From Colius striatus (Eukaryota; Chordata; Aves; Coliiformes; Coliidae), in assembly GCF_028858725.1 (NCBI RefSeq), contig NC_084761.1:25202501-25266500 (forward strand): a stretch of 64,000 bases of DNA, read 5' to 3'. A program made the translations under genes and the position numbers. Within the stretch, counting starts at the first letter, position 1, and every line of letters begins with the position of its first letter. Shown here one piece after another: positions 1 to 13,698 of the stretch. The notes beneath the pieces are model-generated. The model was not told the DNA's origin. It worked only from the letters and a program-made list of their open reading frames with translations, and did no database searches.

Positions 1-126
1 CAAATCTCCAGCAATATTAGCAAATGTTGTCACAAGAGCACATTCCAAACAGTGGCACACAATTAGGCTGAATTATAAACACTACTTTTCCAACGCGTGT
101 CTCAGACCAAGTATCTAAACCCTCAT

Positions 127-215
127 GTCATAGAATCATTACAGTTGGAAAAGACTTTTAAGATCATCAAGTCCACCTGCTAATCTGTGAGTGTTTCCAT
201 TGTTCCTCTCATTAA
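127..215 (-). repeat. Old CR1 3' end fragment
   Basis: The segment catagaatcattacagttgg followed by aaaagacttttaagatcatc and aagtccacctgc matches the reverse complement of the CR1 3' end (the usual GGTTGGAAAAGACCTCTAAGATCATC block). The far end is diverged. Confidence 0.75.
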
Positions 216-3200
216 TTCAATGAAGAGAGGTGATCCAAATCACTGAAGTACCCTGATATCCTTTTATATAAACAACTGCCCAAAGGCAACTGCTGGGAGG
301 TAAGGTCAACTACATGATTGAGTGGACCAAGCAAAAGCAACAGAGGAGAAGAAGATAAAATAATTCTTTCCCATTCTCTATGTCTTCTGGGCAGCTGGTT
401 TGGCTAGAGGTTTTCAGAATAGCTCTCACAGTGCAGCTTCAAAAGTAAAGTGATGTGTAGCTGCAGGTCACCAATTTAACACTGCCTTGGTCTGCTACTG
501 TCTGACTTTCGGTTGGTCAAATGCTGATGTAGCATCAGGCTGAGAAACACATCAAACACTATAAGCAGCAAACTCATAAAAGCATTTAACATTGAACTGT
601 GACTACTTTCCCCCTCTTTTCTTGTGTAGTAAGTCAAAGCTTGTAAATCCGAGATGTAATGTGGGCAGCTTACTATCAAGCTCTTAATACACTTTGGCAA
701 CAGAAATTGTGTCTAAGCTGCCTATGGAGGGTAAGGATATAGTATCTTTCTTAACTAGTGTCATCAGTTCACCAAAAATCTTAGAAATTAAAGAAGATAT
801 TTTTTTTCTGCATTCTTTTTGAGGTGGCGACCTGCAGTTCTGATTATCAATACCAAAGAATATGAGCCCAAGCTAAAATGTTGAACAGAAGGACTTGCAA
901 ACAGACCAGCCACCTCCCCAAGGAGAGAGGTGAAGATTACCTTTGTGCAATCAGCCTAGGAAATGAGAGAGCAGGAGGTAGGACATGACTGCTTCCCACA
1001 AATGCACTGACGTGAAATTATTTGGGGAATAAGTGCTAATCAAGCTGAGACAGAACCAGCCCATAAAATAGGAACAGTGGCTGATTTTAAATAAAAAATT
1101 AGGAGGTTCCTAATCAGTAATTATATTCTGGGACAGCCAGGATAGGGGGCAGTGGAGATCAGTAAGCTACTTGGTACTCCATCTTAAAAGGGAATTGTAT
1201 GATGTGGTGACAGCAAGGAACAGGACTTGAATACCCAGAATGTCTTTTCAGTCCTGTGTTCTTGAATACAGACGTAAATGAAGATTTGTTTTTCCCTTCT
1301 GCTTAGATATAGTACAAAGAAAAGGTTTCTTCCACAGATAGCTACTCTATTCCAGGTGTGGGAGAGCTGCCTTTCAGTAGCAGGCTGCAAAGCTGAAGAG
1401 TGATTTAGCAAAAAGATAAAAGCATCTTAGTTGTAAGTTTTCATTTTAAACATTTAGATCAATGTGGAAATACCTTCAAGAAATACAAAATAGCTGCATG
1501 AGAAGAGCAAGTAATCTATTCCAGTTTATGTCTGTGTGACACTCAAAATCTCAGTTCATGTTTCACGAATTTCACTGGCTCTTCTGCTATGCTGTATTTG
1601 AGAAGTAGGTAGCTTTTTAAGTGTCAGTCAGGAAATTACAAAGCCAAGCCACCATAATGAGAGACAATTGCTGCTCACTTTGATTGGAATTGGAGATATC
1701 AGCCCTGACAGCAGTCAGTTTCACTGCTTCCACCCGTGTATGCCTGGAAGCAGAACAGCAAGTTCCCAGTGTTACAGCACAAGAAAATCTCATTGATGGG
1801 ATTTAAATGCGTGGCATTTCTCTCAGCCACGAAAGGGGATAGACAACAGGTATATTGATTAGCTTTCCTGGTCAAAAAGCAGCTCTTAATGTTATATTTT
1901 CTAGTTTCACTCTCTTCACTTGAAAGGATATATGACCATATCAAATATCAAACCTGTTTTTCAAGAGTAATTTGAAGTGCAATTAGTCCAACGGTACTTA
2001 AACAGTACTCAAAGCTATTTTGACTTTCAAAGTGCAGACTGTTGGCCAAAATCCAAGCTAAGGTCCCATATTTTTGACAGTTATGCTGCAGCTAGACACA
2101 TTTCTCACCTACAGCTTCATTTTAGGAACTGTTAGGCCTCTAATCATCTTTGTTTTGCAAGACTAGGTCCTGCCCATGCCATTTGTTAAAAATGCAATGT
2201 TTACTGGTACAGAACTCACAGAAGATTTTTCTCTTTGTCTTCTGAAGCTGTTAGGCACAGTACTATACCAGTGCTAACAGGTACAGATTAAAGGTAAATA
2301 TTTCCTCATAGCTGCTATGTCTCAAGTAACTGGAGAAGCTGTGATACTGTAGGGAGATTAGGAATTTCAGACACTTTTAAAAAATGTCTCTGAGCAAGAG
2401 AAATTAATTCATTTTGAAGTGTTCTTGATCCACTGATAATAGACAGTTAAAAATAGTTTAAAAACTGAACAAGATGTAGAGATCGGCACCAAGCACAAGA
2501 TGCCAGAGCACCCAGCACAAGTGGATTTACCAAATACTGACAGTCTCTCCTGCAAAGCCACCCTGCTCATGCTCTAACTCAGCTCAGCCTTTAGCACAAC
2601 TTCCTTGGCAATTGTGAGGGCCCACAAGCAGAGGAGGTTTCTCTTGAACAGGAGGCTCCTGAACAGTGAAAGCAATGTCAGCCCTTGCTCACAGAAGGAA
2701 AGGTGGTGAACCTTGGTTCTTGAATATAGGATATTTGAGGTCCATTTCCATTTTTAGATTCATCTCATCCTGAATCACACATGTAAAACACATGTGAAGG
2801 TCATGCCCCAAGTGTAAAGAAAGCACAAGGCTGATGTGCTCAGGTAAAGATATTCAAAGTTAGACCTGAGGGAAGGACACTTTACAAGAGCTAATAAGCA
2901 ACATGCAGCAACCTTGGTAGACAAGTCTGAAGCAAATGCCTTCCTCCTCTAAAACTAAGGAAAAAAAAATAATGCCAAGATGTGGAAAAAGAAAAGGCAA
3001 CTTTTTTCAGAATTCACTATGAAAATCTATATGATGGATAAGAAAAAATCCATACAGGAGAGAACATGAAAAACATTCTCCTCAATAAAGATGAGCACAA
3101 TCACTATTCTCTCTGCAATCATCTATCGCAGAACATGCTACCCATTTAAAAAGAGCCTTTCATTTCTCATATATCCTACAAGATTTTCAAGAACAATTAA

Positions 3201-6200
3201 ACATATTTACAGGTAGCAGTCTGGTCTCATGGCTGGTTTTTTAATGTTTCATAAGCATTTTTTCCTAGACATGGTTACTGTGCCTTGGACACAGAAATAT
3301 CAACCAAGAAATCAATCACTCCAGCAAACTATTTTTTTTTTCTGCTCTTTTTTTTGAATTCTAAGTGGATATTATGCCTGACTGCAGGCAAACTAAAACT
3401 GGAGTACCTAATTTGCCAAATATTCTTAATTCTCTTGGTATTTAAAGAAAAAATATGAAATGTCATGGTTACACTCCTTAAAGGGAGTGCCTGCACTGGT
3501 AGTGGTCCAACCTCCTCTTCAGCCATAAGCTGAACTACACTGCCTTCAGCAGCCATGCAGCATATTCATGGCAACTACATTTAAGCAAGTTGATTTGCTC
3601 ACATAGACACAGATAATATGATACTGGATGCAATAAGGCTAGTTTGTTTCTAGCCTGCTGCTTAAATAACATGATAATATATTCTTAGGAAATCTGAACC
3701 AAATGTACCACTATTCACACTCAAGACTCTTCTGTTGTAGTGGGTTGGACTCATCGAGCTTCTCCTGAGCTTCAACTCTCTCAACTAGTAAGGAATCCCT
3801 TACTGTACCTGGATCTGCACAACTGAGATGAATAACACTTAAGATCAGGCATTAAGCATCAGGAACTCTCTCTGCTATGTAGACTCACCCTTTGCTTCCA
3901 GGATTGACCTTTAGGGGTTTAGGCAAGTGATAAAAATGCATAATAATAATATAAATGTGGACCAAGAAAGCAAAGTTGCAATATTCCTTCATTTAGAGCT
4001 TTGTGGTAATACAGAGGGTTTTTACAAGTGTTTACCTCTGACTGAAACTGCATTTTTTTTAAAAACAAACAAACCACAGACATGTAACTCCTAAACAATT
4101 CCAAGGCTTTTTGGAGCTCTGACTGAGGCTTAATTGCTGCATATTGACTTCAAACTTTGCACACCAAAACACTTCAATCTCATAGAAATGTCTTTAGCTC
4201 ACTACTTAAAATAAAATCTATACAAAATTGAAACTGGAAGTACCAGAAATCTATTCAGTGTCTGACTACGTTTTATGGTAGCTGACAGTCTAGGTAGAAA
4301 TCAATCCTTGAAAAATGCTGTATCTGAATTACAACTTACGAATCTCCAGCATAATTTGAAATTGAGAATTTGTTTAATCTTCCTGAAAATGATAAGAGAT
4401 GTCAGAAGAGTAAGATTTAATTCTATTGAAATTTATAGTTCATCTAACTCTACATCTTCACACTGTCATTTTACCTTGCTCTTCACTCTCTTTCTCAGCA
4501 GCAAAGTTAGTTTTTCACGGTACTCAAAGACTTGTTTGCATTCACTCCTTACATAATGCTTCCTACCATTCAGCACGGACTTTTATAAAACAAGAATAAG
4601 ACACCTAGACCTGAATAGAGTTAATTCTACAAATGCATCACTTTACCCTGAGAAATCTGATTAAAATTATAAAACATGCTTCAATGTTCATTCTTCAGAA
4701 AGATAAACCTTATTCCATACTGTCTCAGAAGTGAAATGAAAAAGCCTATTGTTTTTAAGACTATCATCAGCTAGTAAAATGAGCCTGGCAGTACACAGTA
4801 GCTGAGGGTGCTCACACAGTCACCAGTAGCTACTAATTTAAAACCAGCAATCTAGAATAATTTCTAATCTTTCAGAAATTATATGTGAGCTTCCTTACTA
4901 GAAGCTGGACACTAACTTTATAAATGTTCTCAATAGAGTAGCCATATAGTTTGCCTTAAGGCCTCAGGAACAGATACTAAGATAAACAATTACAAACATA
5001 ACATACAAACAATTACAAATACACATCTCTGTGAAGCCTTCAAATTTGTTTCTGTCTTACACTTTACCTCAAAGCTTGGAAAGAGTAGTAGGGCCACATT
5101 ACTTTACACATCGAAAACTAGCATGTGCTCCTGTTAAAGGTGCTGGATTGAATCAGAAAAGCCAATTCCTTCCTCTGCACACCCTACAGGACTATACCTC
5201 AGGCAGCTGCCTATCAAGAATGCCACGACTGAAATCACAAGTCCACACTTTTCTGGCAAAGACAGCGGTTTGTTGCTCATCTCTGCATGTTGCTAAACTG
5301 GCCATTATGTTGAACTCGGCAGGAAGGCACAACCAAGAAGTTTTGGTTATCCTTCCCTCCTGGACCTATATACTCACAATGCCTATATTCCTATACATCT
5401 ATGTACACTCACAATACCTGTATACTCAAAATAATTAGCAACTCGTATTTCCTGTGAAACTAGAGGTGCCACTTTCAGTAGTTATCCTGTGTAAACAGAG
5501 GGGTTGTGTACATTCTAGCACCAGGTACAGGCTTTATGGATGAAGTTACAACAAAAGAAGATGTTACTTCCCTTGAAATAATATTTGAGAGGAAACTCTT
5601 GGAAACCTAAGTTGAAGGAAAGGTCTAGAAAAGAGGAATTTTAAAACAAATTTTGATATAATACATATTGTTGAAAGCACTAAGTGTGGGACAATGTTAA
5701 CACCTACAGTCAATAGAAAAGGCACATGAATCTGCTTTTTTTTTTTAGGGAACACACCTTCAGAAAATTAAAGCTGGAAGTATACACATTAGCTAGTCAC
5801 ATCCCACAATGCTGATTTCAAAATTACTGAACTTAAATTTTATGTCATTCTTAAAACACCATAAACGAGTTTCCCATTGCCAGCCAAAGCTGCAACCAGA
5901 TGCAGAAGAACGATATCTTACGTGCTGTCTTCAGTGAGGCCACTATCTTCATACTGCCATTAAAAAGTTGCAATTGCTGTATCACTAAATAACCATATCA
6001 ATATGCTTGTAATAAAAGAACTGTTTTGAAGGACTGTCACTTTGCTGTAGAACACCATGAGGTTCAAATCTGCTTTCTAAAATTACATGTAACTAGTCTC
6101 ACAGTAAATGTAATTGGCAGAATAGCCACTCATCACTACTAGAAGAGCCTGAAAGTCACACGTTTTCCTGAGAGATATGTTTACTGTGTGTCAAAAAAAA

Positions 6201-8164
6201 AAGGCTTTCAGCATAAAAGCTTTCAAAGTAACAGTACAACAAGCACAATCCTAAATTTTCAATGAAATCTGACAATGAGTATCCGAGGTTACAAATCTTA
6301 ATGACAGTCCTAGTTAGAGCTAAGAAGCTTCACCTTTTGAGATGTCCAGCAGTCTCTGTTAGCATGGCCTTAGGCTGCTGGCACCTAGCTGTTGCTTCCA
6401 GGCTGCTTCTCAGGCACTCTATGGGAAGCCTCAGCAGCTGGTGCTGCTTGTAGCTTTCCTGCTGCAAACTTTCCTGAAAAGGCAGTGATGGAGCACTGAA
6501 GAAGTGGCACTGAATAATACAGCACTACGCTTTTAGGCTGACATAAAGGTCATTCAGCCTTAAGCAGGAAAAAGTGCTCATAATGGAGGTACAGCATCCC
6601 TCTCTTTTAGCAAAGGTTGATAGTACCTTTCCCAGCTTCTCTTCCAAGATGATTATAAACCAATCTCAGTCATCAGGTTTCAGGCCTTCCCAGGAAGCCA
6701 TTTACATAGAAAGTAGTTGTCATCACAAGGAAATTTCATCCTAAATATTCAACCTAAATGATGTACCTGCCTTAATTTCATCTCGTTATTTTAACCCAAT
6801 AATCAGTCCTTCATCTCTCCTCTGCTTTATCTTTCTAACACACTGGTTCTTTCATTACCTTCCAATTTGTGTTAGATTCCACTCCATTCACCAAAAATCT
6901 TTCTCTTAATGGCATTTAGAATCTATTTTGTCAGTTATACTATTTTCTTTTTCTTTTCACGGGCTAGTTTGTAGTTTTGGCAATTAACTATAGTAGCCCC
7001 TTTTCTGACCACACAGCTATATCTCTGCCCCTATTACTTGTCTCTAGAAGTAACCCTTTTACCTATATGTTAGCTTTGAAAACTGGCATTCCTCCCCAGA
7101 GCCAGAAGCATGTGCACATCTTTTCCCAGTAAGCAGTAAATGAACTAGTCAAAAGTTTCAGATTCTCAGTATCAGAAGTAGATTGTTTTATTGCAATGAG
7201 TCATCAACCAAAAGCAGACAATGATTCTTCTTAACAGTTAATTAAAAAAACAAATGTGGAGCAGTTCTTGCTCAGATAGTCTTTCATTTCCAAGTTCATC
7301 AAGTTTCCTTTAATACATTAAACAAGACAGTAAAGTAGGACAAGAAGATCAAAAAACATCAGGAAATGCTGAATATTGTACATGACATTGCAACTGAAGG
7401 ACTTGTGAATCAGTACTGGAAGATTCCTTACCTGCTCCTCAAATAGTTCCTTAAAACCAAGAGCAAACTCACATCACACATCCACTTCAAAACATCAATA
7501 CCTTATTACCTGTGAGACTGCATGGCTGGTCTTTGCCAAGAAGTTACTTCAATGTGATCCATGCATCTTGAGCCCAGTACTGCTATAATTTTTATGATCT
7601 TACTGCTGCCACACGTGCTCAAGGTGGCCTTTCTGTGTGTGAGATGCAGAAATGTAGGTCTGGACAGATCTACCTCTGCTCAGGAAGACAGAACATTGTG
7701 CCTTTGAGTATCAGTGCTCTAACTTTGTGGCACCACAGCAAGCTGTGGTACTACAAAATGTACTTCAAAGTACTTCATTACTTCTTTTCACAACAGAAAA
7801 TCTCCCCATCTGAATTCAGAAAGCCCCATAGGTCCAGGGGAGATTGTATTTATCCAGCCTGATAATCATAGATATTATTTTGAAAAAGCAGAACAGCTGA
7901 GGAGAGTAAACTCAATTCTCCCTCCAGCCTCCTGTGACAGCTGGGAGTCTGAAGTAATTGCTAAACATGACAAAATGCTTTTAAATACACAAATAGAGGG
8001 GGGAAAAAAAATCAGCCTCTCTGTAGCACAATAACAGCAGGGGAAATAAGCTTATTTATACTTATCTCTTTCTTCTCCATGTTAAGCAGTTTATTTGTTC
8101 TTGGGACACAACGATTGTTATACCTGGCTGCCTCAGTCATTTATTGCAATCACTGAATTCAGAG
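216..8164. other. Intergenic, no gene recognised
   Basis: AT-rich sequence with only short random frames. The longest (5031-5438 plus, 135 codons) has no recognisable motif and contains two imperfect copies of a TATACTCACAATGCCTATA-like unit (about 5370-5430). Confidence 0.7.
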
Positions 8165-8340
8165 ATTATGAAAATAACCCTGGAAAATGTCTTATAAAGC
8201 CAGCTAGTCCATTCCCCAGCTTCAGGGCAGGTCCAGCTAAAATTTCTCCTTTCTGATGTATTCTAATCTATTCTCAAAAAACCTGCAGTCGTGTAGAGCC
8301 CATGACCTTCCTGTCAATCACATGACAATCTGTTCTCAAT
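8165..8340 (-). repeat. Possible ancient LINE fragment
   Basis: The phrase aaaatgtcttataaagccagctagtccattcccc resembles the decayed 3' end of CR1/L3-type LINEs in reverse orientation, where 'gtcatctagtccattcccc' is common. Divergence is high and no 8-bp tail is visible, so this is tentative. Confidence 0.35.
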
Positions 8341-9320
8341 CACACTACTGCCAATAGGACACAGTAAGGGAGAAAAGCTGTTTCGTCTGCAGCAGTTTGT
8401 CATTCATGAGGCAGCACTTCCACCTGAGAAGCAAAGATCTCTCAGCTCCCTTCACAAACTCCTTCCACCTAGATCCAAATGTGTTGCACCAGACTTTCCA
8501 AAGGCTGGAGGAAAATTTGCTGGGTTTTCCTGTTGTTCTCAAAGTGGATTGCAGCCTGGGATTCAAAGACAGAATGAAAGTAAAAAGAGATTACTGCAGA
8601 CAATTACACAGGATGGCATTTTGCAGTCCAGCTTTAACTTTTATCATATGCAGAGCTTTTCTGCAGCTTACATATTAGAGTTCAAATACTGCTGTGTAAC
8701 GTCAACCAGAGCACCGATGGTTGTCTAATCCTCAGCCACCAGCCACCCTGATCTCTAAGCAGGCTGCTAGAGGAATGGCAAAACAGCAGATTAAAGGATT
8801 TGTAAGCAACAAACATGGCTTTGGCCATACCAGGCAATTCCAGAGCTGTTTTGGATGGCATGGCAACAAGTTACCAAGACCAGATTTGTGCAAAACTAGT
8901 TTAAACCTTCACAGGCAGAGGGTAAAGAGTGATGTAGATCATAAAGCTGCAAAGGGCTCTGCATCCATATTCTGTTGCTACTATGCATGGAAATCTAGTA
9001 TGATACCTTTATTACCTTTACTGCTGTGCACACTAAATTCAAATCAAAGACAGACTAATGCAGCTGTCTTTTGCTTTGTAGGCATGCCTTAATGGGATGT
9101 TGCTGAGCATAACCTCAGTGTAACACTTTTGTTTCAAGTGGGAGAGAAATCTCACCACTTACTAAGATCCGCAGGGCTTTAGATATGAACTCAGACCCAT
9201 AAATACCTTTTGGGTATCTATGTATCTTCTGACATGCAGAGCCTTAATTTTTTTACTAATTCCAAAGAGTGTAATACAGCTTAGAGATACAGAAAGATTT
9301 TGCACATTTCATCATCATTT

Positions 9321-9594
9321 AGTAGCTAGTAACAGGACAAGGGGTAATGGGATGAAGCTGGAACACAAAAAGTTCCACTTAAACATAAGAAAAAACTATT
9401 TCACTGTGAGGGTGAGGGAGCCCTGGCACAGGCTGCCCAGAGGGGTTGTGGAGTCTCCTTCCTTGGAGGTCTTCAAGACCCGCCTGGACATGTTCCTATG
9501 CGACCTGATCTAGGTGACCCTGCTCCTGCAGGGGGGTTGGACTAGATGATCTCTAAAGGTCCCTTCCAACCCCTACCATTCTATGATTCTATGA
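9321..9594 (+). repeat. CR1 LINE 3' fragment
   Basis: An open frame at 9319-9513 encodes the ORF2 C-terminal end, with SNRTRGNGMKLEHKKFHLNI and a PWHRLPRGVVESPS motif. The 3' UTR (GGTTGGACTAGATGATCTCT) and two terminal ATTCTATG repeats follow. The copy is 5' truncated and well preserved, so relatively young. Confidence 0.95.
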
Positions 9595-12500
9595 TCATGC
9601 TTAGGCAGAGGATTTCTGAGTCTTTTGTTTTCAATCTTGTCAAACACTTGATGCAGCCTACTCGGCCACAGAGCTCTGTGCTGAAGGATCTCTAAGACAC
9701 AGGTCTCTAGGTACACCCAAGTAAGAAGTTCCTGCATTGCTAGGCTATCAGAGAAATGTAAAACCACGCACCCAAAACATATCATTCAGCAGGAAGTGAT
9801 GGCTTCTACATCCTTTTTCTAAAAAAAAAGAATTAATAAAACAATTAGAACACTTTCTAGTACTTTCTTACGATACTGATTAAAGTGCATCTAATTAGCC
9901 CTTCCATTACTAATTCCAATACACAGGCAATTAAAAGCCATTTTTGTGAATTCCTGTTTGAATTCTCAGTTTTATTCCACTTGTCATTAATTTTAGTAAA
10001 TTCTTAGCAAACAGCTTGACAGCAACTAAATTGCCCCTTCTAGGCCAGCAATTCTTACACCATGCAGATAGAAGTCATTCTACTTAAACCCTGCTGCAAG
10101 CAGGAAAGTTAGGAACTGTTGGCTTTCTTTTTTCATGTAAGCCAGTACAAAATGGAAACACTGTTTTTCACCAAAGGAGTTTTGCTATGTTGTGCCTCAC
10201 AGCAGACAATTAGAGCCACAGAGTAAAGTAAAATGTTGTTTCCTATGCAAAATGTCTGCAGCTAATACCCCATCCAGGGGATGAGTGGTTTGCACAAACA
10301 TTAGCATTTTGAATGTTGCTCTGATAGATGTTTAGGGGAAAATAGATTTTAAAATCCTGGAAATATATTTAAGCAATAAAAAAGCCTATTTTTTCCACCT
10401 TATAATTGTTTCTTCAGGCATGAAAATGAGTCTGAAGTCTGGTCTCTAATTCTGTGCATCACTGCCAGTGCCGTTAAAGAGCAATGAACACTCCAAATAC
10501 TCCAATGTTCAGACTTCCCACTAAGCTTTTACCTCAAGAGTCCAAGTTTCATCCTATTTCTACAAAGTTTTATCTTTGGAGTGTTTTCACTCAAGCACTG
10601 TCATAAGTAACCCTGTGACTTCGTTCCCATTAGACCACAGATCTCCACCTTGCTGGTCTCATTGGGAAAGATATTTCAGCCCCAATATGAACCTTCTAAA
10701 TGTATCTAGTGATGTCAGTTGTTCTGCACTATCCATTATTCCATCATTACTGATCTGCACTACTTTCTCTAAGATAGCATTTGAAAATTGCTGTACTAGA
10801 ACTCTGTAGGACAATACAATTTCTAGTATAAATAATTTCTTAATTTTGACTGCTTTAATTCAAACCTTTATTACTTCTTAATACTTTCAGATACTCAATT
10901 TCTCTGCAACAATCATTTTTCCCCGACTCCCTCAATCCCTGCAAGATTAAATGGAGACCACACAGGCTAAGGCTGCACCAGTAGCATTACAGCAGCATGC
11001 CCGAGGGCAGACAGGGGCTAAAAGGGCCATTTTGCCAGACACCAGGTACTTAGATGTGGGGAAGTTCAGTCTCCTGAAGCCCACCTTGCCAAACACAAGC
11101 GTGCTGGCAGCTTTTATTCCTCCATAAACTGATAGTTCCCACCTATGGATGTCTGTCTGTTTCTAGCATCCTGCTCTCTTTTAGAAGACATAGTTTTCCT
11201 CCAAGTACTACTGGAGGTAACTGAAACAGGTAAGTCATGTATTGAATTACAGTATGAGTTCAGGATTACATCTATGCAAACTCCAGGGGCTAATTTTAAA
11301 CAGCAGAGTCATTCTCCTTTCCTTCAACAGTGCTGGCAAACCAGTTGTCTTTGAATATTTGATCACAGCTTTCAAAAGTCTCAGGAAATAGCCTTACTAA
11401 CAAACAAACAAAACTCAAACTCAGGACACACAAATAACCCAGCCACTAAACAATTGATTGCAGACTTATTTAGAGCCATATGAAAAACTTAGACTGACAC
11501 AAATCTGAAAGTCTCTTGTTTTCATATTAAAAATGTGCAGTGTACGGCAAGTATCTGAAATGGCAAGAGGATGTTGAAGCCACAGCACTTTCTCACCAGC
11601 TGAGATGACATTTTCAGTAACCTGGCAAGTCTAACAGAATGTACTCTCCAGAAAACTTCTTTACTTCAATAAACAAGTTACAGATCAGCTTTCCATAAAA
11701 TTGCACACCAGAATGTAGGTGCCAGGGAAAACAAAAAAAAACTCCACCCACATATATAAAGCTTTGCTTTTAGGAATCAAAGAAACACATACTATCAGTA
11801 GGGCAGGACTTGAGTTAATGTTGTCTTTGTGTAAAACTGAAACAGCTTCTTCACAAAGCCTGTGCAAGGGAGAGGAGCACAAGGGAAAGAAAGCTTGCAT
11901 GTCTCACAGCAGATGTAAGGAAATAGGTAACTGGTCAGGCTGTTCATTGCTCCATGAAATGTTGGGAGTTCATAGGACACCCTTCCAGATGCTCTGCATC
12001 AAATCCTGCAGATTCCTCAAAATCTCTTCTCGTCTTTTTACACCTGTTCTATGTCAGCCACCAAATCTCAAAATAAAGTCTCTACAATGTGGACCTAATA
12101 TGAACCACCAAAACAGCTGCCTTTATACATAGAGAAAATAAACCCCTAGATTTCTTTATCTGGAATTTCGTTTGGGATCTTTCATTACAACGCAGGCAGG
12201 AATTGCCAACAGCATGCCAATAATAAAGGAACCATGTCTGGCACAACACAGAGTTGAAAGGTACCTACAGAAAAGAAAAACAGTGAATAACGCTCTAGCA
12301 GCCACCTTAGGAATTTGCCTGATACAGTCAGGTTTTAAAAGACAGCTCAAGGAAGATCCTGGAATTTACAGGGAAAAAAAAAAAGTCCTGTTGGTCATCA
12401 GGTTTTTTGCAATTTATTGTTAAAGGACAACACCTAGCACTTAGAGCCATAGGTTGGTTACTTCACTCTATAGATTCCTCACACAGATGAGCAGCTTGTA

Positions 12501-12712
12501 TTGTGATTATTGAGAATTTACATCCTTTGTGTTTAGTTTCATTATTGGAATCTGCACAAATTTGTGAAAAGTTATTTAACAAAATTCAAGCAGAGAATGT
12601 GAAATAAAATGTTCACAATTATTTGCAATCTGCTTTAGATACACATCAAACAGGAAGTTACTTCTCTCTAATTGTGAATAATGCTTACCAAAGCTTGGCT
12701 TGTAATGGTTGT
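9595..12712. other. Intergenic, no gene recognised
   Basis: No repeat family or coding motif was recognised between the CR1 copy at 9.3 kb and the LTR-like element at 12.7 kb. Open frames at 11719-12132 and elsewhere show no conserved features. Confidence 0.65.
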
Positions 12713-13698
12713 TGTCATGGTTTAAGCCCATCAGGGAACAAAAGACCACTATTAGCCTCAAGTACCAAAGACCTGAGGATTGCCAAAGGGCAGGGAGAGC
12801 TTAATTGCCACTTAAGGTTCAGGACAAAACAGACCAGGATACTGGGTTTGGGGAAGAAAACAGAAAATAATTTAATGCAACATCAACTAAAGCAAAACCA
12901 TAAAACCCAAAACATAACCAAAATAAAACATAACACACAGAGTGGTACAATGATGAAGAGTCCGACCAGCTCTTTAAGACCACCTTCTCCCCACCCCTCC
13001 CCTCTTCCCAGGCTCAGAGCCTTGATCCCAGTGCTTTTACCTCCTCCCAACATGAACGGCTCAGAGGGGCAGGGAGTTGGGGTTTCAGTCAGTCTACTCC
13101 TGATGGTCCTGATGGCTTCTGCCCTTTGTCTCTCCTCAGGGCAGGTGGGCTCTGCACCAGTCCTCCCTGCAAGTCCATGGGGTACCTCACCCACATGGCA
13201 GCCCTGCACGGGCTGCTCTGACGTGCATTCATCCCAACGGCTGCAGCTCCTCTCTGCCTCTTGTGTGGTCTGCAGGCTCTCCAGCACAGCCTGCTCCATG
13301 GCTGTCTCCTCACACAGTCTCTCACCCGTCCATGTGCACTCACATGGAGCTGCTGGTGGCTCTCAGTCCTGCCATGGCCCTACATGGGTTGCAGAGGTAC
13401 AGTCTGTGTTCTCACCACGGCTTGCAGAGGGGTCTCTGGTCTGGTGTTCCTCCTTCCTTCCTCCTTCTCTGACTGTGGGGTCTGCGTGGTCACCTCCATC
13501 TTGTATCACCCTTACACCTCCTGCCAGCACTTCAAATTCCTGTCCCCTAAATAGTGAGGCACCAGATTGGCCCAGCCAGGCCAGAGGTGGGTCTGAACCC
13601 AGGAGCCGGGGCAGAGTCCAAAAACTCTGTACTGGGTCTTCACTGCAACCTACTCCCTCTGTTACCAAGCAAAAACAGCTCCTTGCTAAACCATGACA
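12713..13698 (-). mobile_element. LTR-like element, 986 bp, with 12-bp inverted ends
   Basis: The element starts TGTCATGGTTTA and ends TAAACCATGACA, a perfect 12-bp inverted repeat. Flanks GTTGT (12708-12712) and CTTGT (13699-13703) look like a 5-bp target duplication with one change, the length expected for ERVL-class elements. On the minus strand a GC-rich body is followed by a T-rich zone with TTGCATTAAATTATTTTC, which would suit U3 then R/U5 with an ATTAAA signal. Internal open frames (for example 12883-13299 minus, and a plus-strand frame reading through from 12623) match no protein I know. It is most likely a solo LTR; a non-autonomous element with inverted ends is the alternative. Confidence 0.65.

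Noticed and set aside
5031..5438. 135-codon plus-strand frame
   Set aside because: Mixed composition, no domain, and it ends in an imperfect tandem repeat. Likely chance in a long intergenic region.
12623..13696. Plus-strand open frame of 357 codons
   Set aside because: It runs across the boundary of the LTR-like element, has no recognisable domain, and reflects the GC-rich, stop-poor body of the repeat. Frames are open on the other strand as well.
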